Source of the DNA: Candidatus Poribacteria bacterium
Lineage (GTDB): Bacteria > Poribacteria > WGA-4E > WGA-3G
Assembly: GCA_028824125.1 (NCBI GenBank)
Contig: JAPPES010000126.1
Span: 1-64,000, forward strand
Length of the DNA stretch: 64,000 bases
Reading direction: 5' to 3'
The notes under the pieces were generated by a model that ran no database searches, was not told where the DNA came from, and was given only the letters and a program-made list of their open reading frames with translations. The position numbers and the translations under genes are program-made. How positions within the stretch are numbered: position 1 is the stretch's first letter; the number at the start of each line of letters is the position of its first letter. Of the stretch, positions 25,059-34,357 are shown piece after piece.

Positions 25059-27506
25059 TTATATTCCAAACCAATACCGACATTTAATCAGAAAGATGTT
25101 TTGTCCTTTGTCCGTGAAACTGCTGCCTAATCGATGCAACGGACGAAGATCAAGGTCTGCTTCCTGAACTGATTCCAAGACAGCTTCACGCGATTGAGAC
25201 CATACTAAAAATAGTGTGCTGCCGGGACGAAATTCCCAGCGGAGAACGGTGTTGCCACGCAACGAACGCCGATGGAAGTCACGGTTCTCATTGAGTGGGT
25301 ACGGTTGAAACTGGTAAGATTTCGGTTCTATCAATTCTTTAAAGTTAGTATAATCACCAATGGTGATGAAAGGCTGCACGTAGAATTGTAAGCTTAGCGT
25401 TGGTGTAAAACTGATGTTCGCGCGCGTGGTGAAGTCTAAAGTGCGGTTCTCAAGTTTCCCATAAACATAATGTTGCTGCGTTTTCCCATTGATATGCTTT
25501 TCAACGATATCCACCCATTGTGCATCCCACTTCTGATAGTTATACCGTGGACCAACGGTAAACTCAACGTTAGATGCGATCCGAATGCGTAGATGGAACC
25601 GGACATCATACCCATACGAACGTTTCTCGTCATCCCACGAGATGATTGGATTTAGCGCTAACTGAACCATTTTGCGGCTGTCAGTCGAAAAATTGGTGAA
25701 AACCCACCAACCCGGTGGATTTTTAATCAGTGTGCCGCCACGTCTTACATCTTCATCACTAAACGATTCTAAGTTACGTCCAATCCAAAGGGCGTAGTCC
25801 CAATAGTTTTTAAAGCGACCGATTGTCCAGATTTCTGAATAACTATTAATATTCACCCTGTCGTAATTCCAGGTACGCCAGCCATAAAGCCCAAATCTGA
25901 CGTATCGAAAAATGCCAAACGGATTCTCTTTGCGTATCGTGAAATCGTAATTCCACTCTATTTTGTCACTACGTTGGTGAAAGCCGAGATCATTTGTCTC
26001 AAAAGCGGGAGAGAGTGCTTTAAAATCGGTATCAAATTTCAACCATCCGCCGCGTTTAGCAAAGTTGAGGTGGGCGAGGTAGCCCGATTTACGGGTTTCA
26101 AGTTTTCCTGCCTGACTTCCTGCTAAGGTGCCGCTTATTAAGAAACGTTCCTGGACAAACTTCAAATCCCAATCAAGTCCACCTACATAAGCAGCATTGG
26201 AGTTTTGACGGTTAACAGCTGTGGTTATTAATCCAACACGCGAATTCCCCTTTAACACATCTTGATTAATTCGCCCTACAAAGTGGTTCGTCAAGGGTTC
26301 AATGAGATGTTCATTGCGATTGTCATTTTCCTTGATATGGGCGTATTCGGGTGCGGTGACTGCCTCCATGATGCCAAAGGAAGTGTTGTTTTGCGTTCTG
26401 CCGACAATTTTGGCAGCACCGAGAATCGTTGTTGATTCAGGTCGGCTCAGTTCCTCTGCACCAGTGGGGATATAAAAATGTCCCGGGCGCCGTCCAATAC
26501 GGCGGGAATAAAAGAAACGATGTCCACTGGTTTGAAAGATGGACGCTCCTTTGACAAAGAAGGGACGACGTTCCTCAAAATACTCCTCATAAGCTGAGAG
26601 ATTTAAGCTGGCAGGGTCTGCTTCTACCTGTCCAAAATCGGGGTTGATTGTCGCGTTGAGGGTGGTTCCGGTGCTAATCCCATATTGGATATCAGTGCCA
26701 ATATTTCCCCACAAATCTGTTTCGTCATTGAGGATTGTCCTGCCCATTGCATAAGGCACAATTTCAAGATGTCGGGAGGGATGAATATCTTTGATGCCAG
26801 TTAGGTCTCCCAAGCGGGCAACCCAGCCGGGCTCATCTTTCTTAATCAAACGCCAATGGGCATCCTCTTTTTTTCTGCTAATATATCGATTAACTTGGAG
26901 TCCCCAAACATATTCATCTTTTGGAGAAAAACGCAGCACATGAAACGGAATTTTATATTCGACTGACCAACCCTCCGCGTGAATTTGCGTCTTGGCATCC
27001 CACACCCCATCCCATGTCCTATCGGGATATTTGTTATCGGAAATGATTCCGTCTGTCACAGATCCTGAAGGATGCACAGTAAACCAGAAAGCACTCTGTC
27101 TGTTGTAATGTGGGTCAATGTTAATATTGACTTTATCTGAGTCAACAAAAACATTGTCACGCCTAATCAATTGCGTATCTATTTTATCTGGCTCACTGTC
27201 ATAGCACATGATTCCAAAGTAGAGTGCATCGTCATCGTAGACGATTTGGAACGTAGTGCGTTCAGATGCGGGCTCTCCTTCATTGGGATCGCGTTGACGA
27301 AAACCTTCGTGGAGTGGCGCAATTTTCCAGATGTCGTCATCTAAAACGCCATCCAATTTTGGCGGTGCACCTTCAATACGGATAGCTACTGCTGTGCGGT
27401 GTGCTGAGGTTTTTTCGGCTTCAGCAAATAAATCGCCTGAGAGTTGAAACGCGAAAAAAATCGCAAGCAATCCCCAGGCGATCCAGTAGTCTAAATCAAT
27501 TTTCAT
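25059..27506 (-). CDS. DUF5916 outer-membrane beta-barrel protein with CBM9-like N-terminal domain
   Basis: An 815-residue protein. An N-terminal signal (hydrophobic residues 8-28) is followed by a carbohydrate-binding family 9-like domain (about 40-240) with KLDGVLDDDIWK and a closing W-S-V-E-Y-K-I-P-F block. The DUF5916 region then has beta-strand-rich, aromatic sequence up to a terminal aromatic residue near the end (CRYWFGI), as in outer-membrane barrels. Proteins of this type may bind or import glycans. An extended -10 promoter lies just upstream. Confidence 0.9.
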   Translation of the reverse strand: MKIDLDYWIAWGLLAIFFAFQLSGDLFAEAEKTSAHRTAVAIRIEGAPPKLDGVLDDDIWKIAPLHEGFRQRDPNEGEPASERTTFQIVYDDDALYFGIMCYDSEPDKIDTQLIRRDNVFVDSDKVNINIDPHYNRQSAFWFTVHPSGSVTDGIISDNKYPDRTWDGVWDAKTQIHAEGWSVEYKIPFHVLRFSPKDEYVWGLQVNRYISRKKEDAHWRLIKKDEPGWVARLGDLTGIKDIHPSRHLEIVPYAMGRTILNDETDLWGNIGTDIQYGISTGTTLNATINPDFGQVEADPASLNLSAYEEYFEERRPFFVKGASIFQTSGHRFFYSRRIGRRPGHFYIPTGAEELSRPESTTILGAAKIVGRTQNNTSFGIMEAVTAPEYAHIKENDNRNEHLIEPLTNHFVGRINQDVLKGNSRVGLITTAVNRQNSNAAYVGGLDWDLKFVQERFLISGTLAGSQAGKLETRKSGYLAHLNFAKRGGWLKFDTDFKALSPAFETNDLGFHQRSDKIEWNYDFTIRKENPFGIFRYVRFGLYGWRTWNYDRVNINSYSEIWTIGRFKNYWDYALWIGRNLESFSDEDVRRGGTLIKNPPGWWVFTNFSTDSRKMVQLALNPIISWDDEKRSYGYDVRFHLRIRIASNVEFTVGPRYNYQKWDAQWVDIVEKHINGKTQQHYVYGKLENRTLDFTTRANISFTPTLSLQFYVQPFITIGDYTNFKELIEPKSYQFQPYPLNENRDFHRRSLRGNTVLRWEFRPGSTLFLVWSQSREAVLESVQEADLDLRPLHRLGSSFTDKGQNIFLIKCRYWFGI

Positions 27507-27529
27507 AATGCTTCTATTCCCCTTGTGTT

Positions 27530-27538
27530 CTTATACCA
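27530..27538 (-). promoter_or_regulatory. Extended -10 promoter TGGTATAAG for the DUF5916 gene
   Basis: On the minus strand, AGAAATGGTATAAG lies about 24 bases before the ATG. It shares GAAATGGTATAA with sites at 14402 and 45624. The rest of the gap to 27767 includes a hairpin GCGCAATgaATTGCGC at about 27604-27619. Confidence 0.5.
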
Positions 27539-27767
27539 TTTCTAAAAAATGAAACTTCATAATGATGATTTTCGGTTCAAGCAGCTGGAAAATGTAAGAG
27601 GCGCAATGAATTGCGCGACTACAAAGGCGTTTTTTGTTTATGAAAGGCGATCAATTAGAAATGGTATTGTTTCTACCTTAACACTTCATCAAATGAGCTT
27701 GTAGTAAAACCCTCCTACCAAAGGAAGTTGTGAATGTTTTTAGGCGTAGGTTCACTATTGCATTATT

Positions 27768-28541
27768 TTATCTTTTTAATGTCCCCCAAGTTGTTGTTAA
27801 CCTACCCAAGGGAAAAACTGCCAGTGCTTCTTCAAGCCCTTTTGTCATAATATCATTGATGTCGTCTACATCCAGCGGCGCGTTAAAAATTGCCACTTCG
27901 TCAAGGACTCCCGAAAAATCCCAACCTGCTCCACCCTTCCATCGTGCTAACCAGATGGAACCGTTTTCGTTCTTTTTGGTGAGGTCTGGCTGTCCAACGT
28001 TTATGTCTGCAACTTGTTCACCGTCAACATATAATATAAGCGTCTTGCCGTCGTGCGTGAGTGCGACAAAACTCCATTCTTCCATTTCCCATGTCCCACT
28101 CCGTATTTGGCTATTGTCTATTCCGCCATTGAATACAAAACTACCATAGAAATCATTGGGACCGATAAGAATATTTGGATTGTGCCAATCTCTTTCTATG
28201 AGACGAATATGCGGACCACCGGGCACTCCCAGCGGTTTCACCCAGAGCAGGTAAGTAAATCCATCACGGTAATCGTCAATCGTTGCACTTGCGGGAATGA
28301 CCACATGATTACTTCCGTCAAATTCTATTCCCATGCCAATCTTCCCTTCTACTCGCTTAGCACCAACAATCTTTCCATCATTTCCTTTACCTGAGGAATC
28401 CTTAACTTCTGCCCCTTTTCCTGAATCGAAGAGCCACACTCCCATTACAGATTCTGCATCAATTTCCGCACAACTTTCATAAACCCACAATCCAGTAATA
28501 GATAGGACCAATATAACAACCAAAGTATTTATGACTTTCAT
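27768..28541 (-). CDS. Secreted LamG-domain protein with C-terminal TTWG motif
   Basis: A 257-residue protein with a signal peptide (residues 1-26) and one LamG/concanavalin-like domain (about 33-235). The domain includes GVWLFDSGKG, DSSGKGNDG, MGIEFDGSNHV, W-S-F-V-A-L-T-H-D and DEVAIFNAPL, all standard for the family. The extreme C-terminus is LGRLTTTWGTLKR, closely matching the tails of the LamG protein at 45679 and the propeller at 53564. It is 41 bases downstream of a YwqK-like gene and probably in its operon. The role is likely glycan or surface binding. Confidence 0.88.
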   Translation of the reverse strand: MKVINTLVVILVLSITGLWVYESCAEIDAESVMGVWLFDSGKGAEVKDSSGKGNDGKIVGAKRVEGKIGMGIEFDGSNHVVIPASATIDDYRDGFTYLLWVKPLGVPGGPHIRLIERDWHNPNILIGPNDFYGSFVFNGGIDNSQIRSGTWEMEEWSFVALTHDGKTLILYVDGEQVADINVGQPDLTKKNENGSIWLARWKGGAGWDFSGVLDEVAIFNAPLDVDDINDIMTKGLEEALAVFPLGRLTTTWGTLKR

Positions 28542-28582
28542 TTTCTGCCTCCTTTTATTCTATTATCCCGTACTACGAACTG

Positions 28583-29047
28583 TTAGTCCAGTTCTGTACC
28601 GCATCGTGGACAATTATCGCCCCATGTCGAACGTCTGGCTTCACCGCAACCGTGACATTCTCCAAATGGGTGTTCGTCCGGTTTTGCGCGGGCACCACCC
28701 TTTTTATAGGTAATGATACGCCATACCGTCTCGCCATCCTCTTCCCAACAAAGCCACACACCTTCTTTTCTCCCATCGGAAGAAGTGCCATCATGTTTTT
28801 TGTAGGGACCGCCCCATTTACGATTTCCATTTTCATGATAGCATATATAATCGCCTTCGTACTTATCATCACGGAAGTAGGCTATGCTGGAAATATTCCC
28901 ATTCTTGTGATAGAGAATCCATTTCCCATCCTTTTTACCGTGAATAAAGTTACCTTCGCTTCTTTTTAATCCACTCGCGAAATAGGTAATCCAATACCCG
29001 TGTTTTTTACCATGGACCATTTCACCCGTATCTCGTGTACTTGCCAT
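28583..29047 (-). CDS. YwqK-like protein with zinc ribbon, copy 2
   Basis: 154 residues, closely similar to copy 1 at 24532 over the whole length, including GEMVHGKKHGYWI at the start and the CHGCGEARR/CPRCG zinc ribbon. It is preceded by copy 3 after 15 bases and followed by the LamG gene, so these three form an operon. The near identity of copies 1 and 2, extending into the LamG start, shows a recent segmental duplication. Confidence 0.85.
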   Translation of the reverse strand: MASTRDTGEMVHGKKHGYWITYFASGLKRSEGNFIHGKKDGKWILYHKNGNISSIAYFRDDKYEGDYICYHENGNRKWGGPYKKHDGTSSDGRKEGVWLCWEEDGETVWRIITYKKGGARAKPDEHPFGECHGCGEARRSTWGDNCPRCGTELD

Positions 29048-29062
29048 AATCTACCTCATTGC

Positions 29063-29533
29063 TTATGCCTCATCAACTTCTGCGCCACATTTTGGACAAC
29101 TATCACCCCAACTTAAACGTCTTCCTTCGCCACAAACGTCGCACGTTCCGAGGGGATACTCATCCGGTTTTGCACGGCTGCCACCTTTTTTGTAGGTTAC
29201 GATGAGCCATACTGTTTCGCCATCTTCTTCGTAACCATAAAATGGTCCTTCCTTTTTCCCATCGTAGGATTTACCCTCATGTTTAGGATAGGCACCACTG
29301 GATCTAAGGTTCCCGTTTTCATGATAGCTGATACAAGGTCCTTCGTATTTTCCATCGCGGAAAGAGGCTTCACCCGACTTGTTCCCATTTTTGTGGTAAT
29401 TGATCCAGGGTCCATCCTTTTCACCGTGAATGTAGTTCCCTTCGCTTCGCTTTATCCCGTTCGCATAATAGGTAATCCAATATCCGTGTTTTTTGCCATC
29501 AACCATCTCACCCGTATCAAGTTTACTTGGCAT
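29063..29533 (-). CDS. YwqK-like protein with zinc ribbon, copy 3
   Basis: 156 residues with the same repeat plan (GEMVDGKKHGYWI, then NGIKRSEGNYIHGEKDGPW) and a C-terminal CDVCGEGRR/CPKCG zinc ribbon. It is more diverged than copies 1 and 2. It is the first gene of the operon that runs through copy 2 to LamG. An inverted-repeat element lies upstream. Confidence 0.85.
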   Translation of the reverse strand: MPSKLDTGEMVDGKKHGYWITYYANGIKRSEGNYIHGEKDGPWINYHKNGNKSGEASFRDGKYEGPCISYHENGNLRSSGAYPKHEGKSYDGKKEGPFYGYEEDGETVWLIVTYKKGGSRAKPDEYPLGTCDVCGEGRRLSWGDSCPKCGAEVDEA

Positions 29534-29550
29534 GATTCACCTCAGTCCCT

Positions 29551-29769
29551 GTAGGTCGGGTAGAGCGTGCGAAACCCGACACGTTTAGCGCCTGTGGGGG
29601 TTTGGAAACGAAAACCCCCCCAACAAATTAAAAAAAAAAAAATTTTATAAAAGGTTCCTAAAAAATTTTTAGGCCAATTAACACCCACCCCCCCGGTGGG
29701 GGGTCTCCCCCCTCAAAACCCCCAAACTTAAACCCCCCTGTCGGGTTTCGCAAGCTCTACCCGACCTAC
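29551..29769. repeat. Inverted-repeat element with homopolymer-rich interior
   Basis: 31-base ends at 29551-29581 and 29739-29769 are inverted repeats with one mismatch; both contain GCGAAACCCGACA. The 157-base interior holds runs of A, T, C and G, including C-runs around CCGGTGGGG. It is non-coding. A compact version of the same ends, joined by a short loop, is at 61761-61820. Confidence 0.85.
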
Positions 29770-29777
29770 GATGTAAA

Positions 29778-30263
29778 CTACAACAAATTTTCATCAAGGT
29801 ATTCCTCAAATTTCTCTATTGTTTTCGGACCGATACCTTTGATCCCCTTCAGTTTACCATCATCAATTGCTGTTCGGAGTGATAGGAGGCTGTCAATGCC
29901 TACCTCCTGATATAGAAGTTTAATAGTTTTAGGACCGAGTCCGGGGATAGGAATGAGTTCAACAATTGTATCTGGAACGTCGCTCGCGTATTCCTGTAAT
30001 TTTGAACATGTTCCAGTCTCAACATATTCAGTAATGATGGTTGAGACTATATCGCCAACACCCGGAATTGCCTCTTGTAACTTTCCTTGAGATGCCAGTT
30101 CCGCCACAGACTCCTCCATACGAGAAATTGTATACGCTAAACGCGGATAGCGCGTTGCGTGGTCTTCCGGATAGTCAGCGACAATCAAAATGGTATGGAG
30201 TTCCATCAATTTCTGTGCAATTTCACCGTTGCTCAGTCCATCAGTGCGGTCTTTTTCGTCCAT
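29778..30263 (-). CDS. PolX N-terminal-like helix-hairpin-helix protein, copy 1
   Basis: A 161-residue protein corresponding to the N-terminal 8-kDa-like and HhH region of family X DNA polymerases, with no polymerase or PHP domain. Two HhH motifs are visible: IPGVGDI near residue 85 and IPGLGPKT near 117, and a third, IKGIGPKT, near 145. The first residues include ELHTILIVADYP. It is a DNA-binding module without catalytic residues. A paralogue is at 32778. It lies 18 bases downstream of the ankyrin gene, so likely cotranscribed. Confidence 0.82.
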   Translation of the reverse strand: MDEKDRTDGLSNGEIAQKLMELHTILIVADYPEDHATRYPRLAYTISRMEESVAELASQGKLQEAIPGVGDIVSTIITEYVETGTCSKLQEYASDVPDTIVELIPIPGLGPKTIKLLYQEVGIDSLLSLRTAIDDGKLKGIKGIGPKTIEKFEEYLDENLL

Positions 30264-30281
30264 TTTGGTACCATCCTTACT

Positions 30282-30905
30282 TTAAATCTTATTCTTTAAA
30301 ACGAAGAACATTAAGGATTGCTTCAGATCGTTTTTCTGAACAGCAAAATCATAGGGACTCATCCCAGAGAAGTTGCGGATTGTTTTGTCCGCACCTTGGC
30401 TAAGTAAGAATCGAATAACGCCAACTGATGCTAATGCAGCAGCAATATGTAGCGGGGTTTCTCCATCCATCGGTCCAAACTCTAATTCAGACTCTCCACT
30501 TTTTGAGCGTTGATTGACTTCAGCACCATGCTCGATTAACATATCTATTGCGCTGAGTTGGTTCGCTTCTGCAGCGTTGTGTAAAGGTGTCTCACCGCCT
30601 TTCGGCATGGCATGATTAACATCTGCACCGACATCAATTAAGTACTCACAGAACCTTAACTCACCATCTCTGGCTGCGAAACTCAACAGGACACCTTCTG
30701 AAAAAGCATCGTGATTGACGTTGCCGCCCTGTTCTATCAGGTATTTTGCAATATCCACGTTCCTTTCAAAGTATGCCCACATAAATGGTGGAATCCAACT
30801 GTAATTGGGATCTGCCCCATTTTCTACGAGTTCACGAACTTGCGTCATATCACCACGTTTTGCTGCTGTAATTAAACTTTCGCCTAATGCTTTCTTATTT
30901 TTCAT
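30282..30905 (-). CDS. Ankyrin-repeat protein
   Basis: 207 residues. After a short N-terminal helix come about five ankyrin repeats, with motifs GETPLHNAAEANQLSAIDML, GETPLHIAAALASVGVIRFL and HGAEVNQRS. There is no signal peptide, so a cytoplasmic protein-protein interaction role is expected. The next gene encodes the HhH-only protein. No enzymatic domain is seen. Confidence 0.9.
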   Translation of the reverse strand: MKNKKALGESLITAAKRGDMTQVRELVENGADPNYSWIPPFMWAYFERNVDIAKYLIEQGGNVNHDAFSEGVLLSFAARDGELRFCEYLIDVGADVNHAMPKGGETPLHNAAEANQLSAIDMLIEHGAEVNQRSKSGESELEFGPMDGETPLHIAAALASVGVIRFLLSQGADKTIRNFSGMSPYDFAVQKNDLKQSLMFFVLKNKI

Positions 30906-30939
30906 TTTTTCTCCATTTTAGAATTTATCTCATAACCAC

Positions 30940-31115
30940 TCGTAGGGTGGGATCAACGCCAAGTGTTCTTTTAGTATTTGACATCTCTTCTCTTGTTGGA
31001 GGGGTTTCTAACCCCGATACTCTTACATCCTTGGTAGATGCGGTTTCTAACCGTAGCGAAAACTATCATTCTGTAGGTTGGGTTGACACGCAAAACCCAA
31101 CACGTATTTTGACCG
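30940..31115. repeat. REP-like palindromes
   Basis: A short stretch of imperfect palindromes, among them GGTTGGGTT/AACCCAACA around 31076-31103 and GGAGGGGTTTCTAACCCC near 31000. Related sequences occur at 20636 and 36400. No gene is seen. Confidence 0.55.
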
Positions 31116-31120
31116 TAGCG

Positions 31121-32401
31121 TTAGTCGTAGATCCGAATGGTCCCGTCCCCACTTGCACTCATGAGTGTGTTTCCATCCGGACTGAACGAAACGCTTGAAA
31201 TCCATTTTGTATGCTCTGTGAATACTTGCAACTCTGTCCCTGTCGCAACATCCCATAGACGAACATTGTCAAGGGAATCTCCAGTAGCGACGGCCTTTCC
31301 ATTTGGGCTGAATGAGACGCTGGTGACTTGTGCCGGACCCATTATAGTTGTTCGGATCTGTTTCCCTGTGGAGGCATCCCAAAGAGTGAAAGTATACCCA
31401 CTCCCACTTGCGATTGTTTTTCCATCTGGACTGAATGTGACACTGAGGAACTTACGCGAATTCTCTGTGAGGGTTCGCAGATGGTCACCTGTGGCAGCAT
31501 CCCAAAGACGGATGGTACCGTCATCACTGGCACTTGCGATTGTTTTTCCATCTGGACTGAACGAGACACTCCAGACTATATTCTCATGTCCTATCAGTGT
31601 TCGTAGATGTTGTCCTGTCGCAGCATCCCAAAGATGCACGGTACTATTGATATGCCCTCCGCCACTTGCGATTGTTTTTCCATCTGGACTAAATGAGACA
31701 CTGATGAAATCTTTCACTTCGTCGATATTATCCGCATTCCCTGTTATTGTTTGGAGCTGTAGCCCTGTGGCAGCATTCCAAAGATAGATATCTATCCCAC
31801 TTGCAGTAACGATTGTTTTTCCATCTGGACTGAATGAGACGCTGGTAACCGAACTCTTATGTCCTGTGATTGTTCGTAGATGTTGTCCTGTCGCAGCATC
31901 CCACAAACGGATAGTCTTATCCTGACTCCCACTTGCGATTGTTTTTCCATCTGGACTGAACGTTACGCTATAGACTTGATCAGTATGCCCTGTAAGAACT
32001 CGGGTGTGGTGTTTGGCAAAGGTCTTTGGTTGAGAATTTAGGATCATTTTCTCTGCTTTTATGGGTTTACCGACCCCATCACTCACAGAGACAATGACGT
32101 TAGCGGACCCAGCATCCTTAGGAGCAGTCCATTTTACCGTTGTGCCCGATGTTGCGTTCAGTTTTCCGACATCTACTTCCCATATATATGTTAATGCGTC
32201 CCCATCTTTGTCATGAGCAGCAATCCTAAATTCAAGTGTTTCTCCAGGCTCAAACACGGTTGGAACGCTAAAATCTGCAACAATAGGTAAATTATTATTG
32301 AGTGGTTTAATGACACCGTCAATCAAAGAAGCACAACCCGTCATATAAAAGGCGACTAAACACGCGCTAACAAAAGTCAAAAAACGACATGTATTGTTCA
32401 T
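31121..32401 (-). CDS. WD40-repeat lipoprotein with PKD-like N-terminal domain
   Basis: A 426-residue lipoprotein (signal ending MTGC, Cys23). Residues 38-120 resemble a PKD/Ig-like fold ([21 protein letters not shown]). Then come about seven WD40 repeats with the recurring [15 protein letters not shown] and [10 protein letters not shown], which form a closed propeller. The repeats are so alike at DNA level that recent internal duplication or conversion is likely. A scaffold on the envelope is the likeliest role; a specific function is unknown. Confidence 0.92.
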   Translation of the reverse strand: MNNTCRFLTFVSACLVAFYMTGCASLIDGVIKPLNNNLPIVADFSVPTVFEPGETLEFRIAAHDKDGDALTYIWEVDVGKLNATSGTTVKWTAPKDAGSANVIVSVSDGVGKPIKAEKMILNSQPKTFAKHHTRVLTGHTDQVYSVTFSPDGKTIASGSQDKTIRLWDAATGQHLRTITGHKSSVTSVSFSPDGKTIVTASGIDIYLWNAATGLQLQTITGNADNIDEVKDFISVSFSPDGKTIASGGGHINSTVHLWDAATGQHLRTLIGHENIVWSVSFSPDGKTIASASDDGTIRLWDAATGDHLRTLTENSRKFLSVTFSPDGKTIASGSGYTFTLWDASTGKQIRTTIMGPAQVTSVSFSPNGKAVATGDSLDNVRLWDVATGTELQVFTEHTKWISSVSFSPDGNTLMSASGDGTIRIYD

Positions 32402-32455
32402 CTGTTCCTTCTTAAATTTGAGAGTACCGGTCGAATAGTAGTGCGGGAGTTGGCT

Positions 32456-32749
32456 TTACTCCTTTAATCCCTTCGTACCATATCTATTGTAAAAATGATA
32501 ACAATAGGTACCAATCATTCCGATGTTCCCATTTTCATGATAGGAGGTGTAAGTGCCTTCATGTTTATCATCACGGAAAAAGGTTTCAACATAGATGTTC
32601 CGATTCTTGTGGTACTGAATCCAAGGTCCGCCCTTTTTGCCATGGATATAGTTTCCTTCGCTGCGTTTTATTCCATTCGCGTAGTAGGTAATCCAATATC
32701 CATGTTTTTTGCCATCAACCATTTCACCGGTTGTTCGTGAGTTTGCCAT
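32456..32749 (-). CDS. YwqK-like protein, truncated copy 4 without zinc ribbon
   Basis: 97 residues from the ATG at 32749. The first 70 residues match the other YwqK-like proteins (GEMVDGKKHGYWI, NGIKRSEGNYIHGKKGGPW). The reading then departs after YHENGNIGMIG and ends in an unrelated tail, losing the CxxC zinc ribbon. It may be a decaying copy. It lies 28 bases downstream of the second HhH-only gene. Confidence 0.7.
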   Translation of the reverse strand: MANSRTTGEMVDGKKHGYWITYYANGIKRSEGNYIHGKKGGPWIQYHKNRNIYVETFFRDDKHEGTYTSYHENGNIGMIGTYCYHFYNRYGTKGLKE

Positions 32750-32777
32750 AATATTCTGTCCATTTTGGAAATACCTA

Positions 32778-33284
32778 CTACAAATTCGCGTCAAGGTATT
32801 CCTCAATTTTGTCTAACGTTTTCTTGCCTATACCTTTGAATCCTTTGAGTTTCCCCTCATCAATTGCTGTTCGGAGGGTGGCAAGACTATCAACTTCAAT
32901 ATCCTCATATAACCGTTTTATTGTTTTTGCGCCAAGTCCAGGGATAGGGACAAGTTCAGCAACCGTCTGCGGAATGTCACCTGCGTAGTCCTGTATTTTT
33001 GAGCATGTTCCAGTTTGTAGATATTCTGTGATGATAGTTTCAACTATTTCACCAACTCCGCCAATTTCTTCTATCAACCGTCCTTGTTCAACAAGATCCG
33101 CGATGGATTCTGGAAAACGGGAGATAGAATGTGCCAAACGAGGATATCGCGATGCATGATCTTCTGGATAGTCGGCAATAATCAGGAATGTATGAAGTTC
33201 GAGTAATCTGTCAGAGATTTCATCGTTGACGCGCCATCGGGTGCGTCCCTTTTCATCAGTATAAGATTCATTATTATTGTGCAT
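32778..33284 (-). CDS. PolX N-terminal-like helix-hairpin-helix protein, copy 2
   Basis: 168 residues from the ATG at 33284, a start that overlaps the end of the propeller gene by 11 bases. It has the same plan as 29778: ELHTFLIIADYPEDHA, a region with GVGEIVETIITEY, IPGLGAKTIKRLY and FKGIGKKT. No polymerase domain is present. In both loci the HhH gene is next to ankyrin, propeller or YwqK-like genes, so the whole group seems to have been duplicated. Confidence 0.8.
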   Translation of the reverse strand: MHNNNESYTDEKGRTRWRVNDEISDRLLELHTFLIIADYPEDHASRYPRLAHSISRFPESIADLVEQGRLIEEIGGVGEIVETIITEYLQTGTCSKIQDYAGDIPQTVAELVPIPGLGAKTIKRLYEDIEVDSLATLRTAIDEGKLKGFKGIGKKTLDKIEEYLDANL

Positions 33285-34299
33285 CTTTTTTCCACTTAAA
33301 AATTTGAATTGTGGCATCCCATAATGCGACTGCCAAATACTCACCGTTGGGTGAGAAGGCTAACGCTTGGATACCGGTTGGGTAGGTTTCCCAAACTACT
33401 GATTCACCACCGGGGATTTTCCATATTCGGAGATTTCCTTTCTCATCTCCGGAGGCAAGGTATTCTGTAGAATTTGAATTTTCATTGGGCGCAAAAGCAA
33501 GTGCGCGCGTCCAATACGCCTCAAACCCTGATTTATTGAGGAGTTGTGTGCCTGTTTTTGTATCCCATACGCGGATCCCAGATTTTGCGTTGAGTTGTGT
33601 GTCAACAGCAAGCATCGTTCCGCCACCTGAAAATATCAAATTCCATACGCCAAGAATTTCACCGGTGTTGAAAACACGCATAGGTTGTTTTTCAGTTTTT
33701 GCATCCCAAATTTCAATAATTGTGCGATGCCCTTCACCATCACGGTAACTGCCTTCGGCAGCTGCAATATATTTGCCATCGTTAGAAAGCGTAAGACCAT
33801 TTCTAATCGGCAAAGTTGTCTGAAAAGTCTTCACCTGCTCCGGACTCTTCTTAACGAGTTGCCAAAATTCAAACTCTTTTTCGCCTTTTGACAACACTGC
33901 CAAAGTACCGTCTGCTGATAGACTCCCACTTTCATACTGTCCCTTTGTTACCTGTGTCTTATTGCTATCTCCGAGATTGAGAATCGTGACATCATCCTCT
34001 TTCTGAATTAAAAGTTGATTAGTGCCAGCAGCATAAACAAACAATCGCTTTGCTTGAATATTTCCAATTTCTTGCTTTTGGCGTGAGTAAATATCCCACT
34101 CTACCAAGATTCCACTCATCCCTTTGGCAATCAACTTTGTACTATCCTTATTAAAAGCCATATATCGTGGGACATCAGGGAGCAATCTGTCAAGTCGCGG
34201 GTTCTGTTTTTCGCCCAGTTGAAAGGTGAACTCCAACGATGCGCCATGAGCTGACAAACATAATAGACAAAAAAGAAAGGATAGGGCGATTTTTTTCAT
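33274..34299 (-). CDS. Secreted WD40/YVTN-type beta-propeller protein
   Basis: 341 residues from the ATG at 34299, which opens a clear signal peptide (KKIALSFLFCLLCLSAHG). A longer frame starting at 34473 would run through the previous gene's end and lacks sense. The body has propeller blades with GIRVWDTKTGTQLL and QALAFSPNGEYLAVALWD. It is exported. The downstream HhH gene overlaps its 3' end. Confidence 0.85.
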   Translation of the reverse strand: MKKIALSFLFCLLCLSAHGASLEFTFQLGEKQNPRLDRLLPDVPRYMAFNKDSTKLIAKGMSGILVEWDIYSRQKQEIGNIQAKRLFVYAAGTNQLLIQKEDDVTILNLGDSNKTQVTKGQYESGSLSADGTLAVLSKGEKEFEFWQLVKKSPEQVKTFQTTLPIRNGLTLSNDGKYIAAAEGSYRDGEGHRTIIEIWDAKTEKQPMRVFNTGEILGVWNLIFSGGGTMLAVDTQLNAKSGIRVWDTKTGTQLLNKSGFEAYWTRALAFAPNENSNSTEYLASGDEKGNLRIWKIPGGESVVWETYPTGIQALAFSPNGEYLAVALWDATIQIFKWKKDAQ

Positions 34300-34310
34300 T
34301 TGACAAAAAA

Positions 34311-34341
34311 GTAGGGCAGAGGCACAAAACCTCGCCCTACA
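34311..34341. repeat. Hairpin at the end of the Rieske gene
   Basis: GTAGGGC and GCCCTAC flank a short loop with GAGG/CCTC-type pairing. Located just after the Rieske gene stop on the minus strand, it could attenuate transcription into the propeller gene. Confidence 0.5.
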
Positions 34342-34357
34342 ATTGTAGTTAACTACT

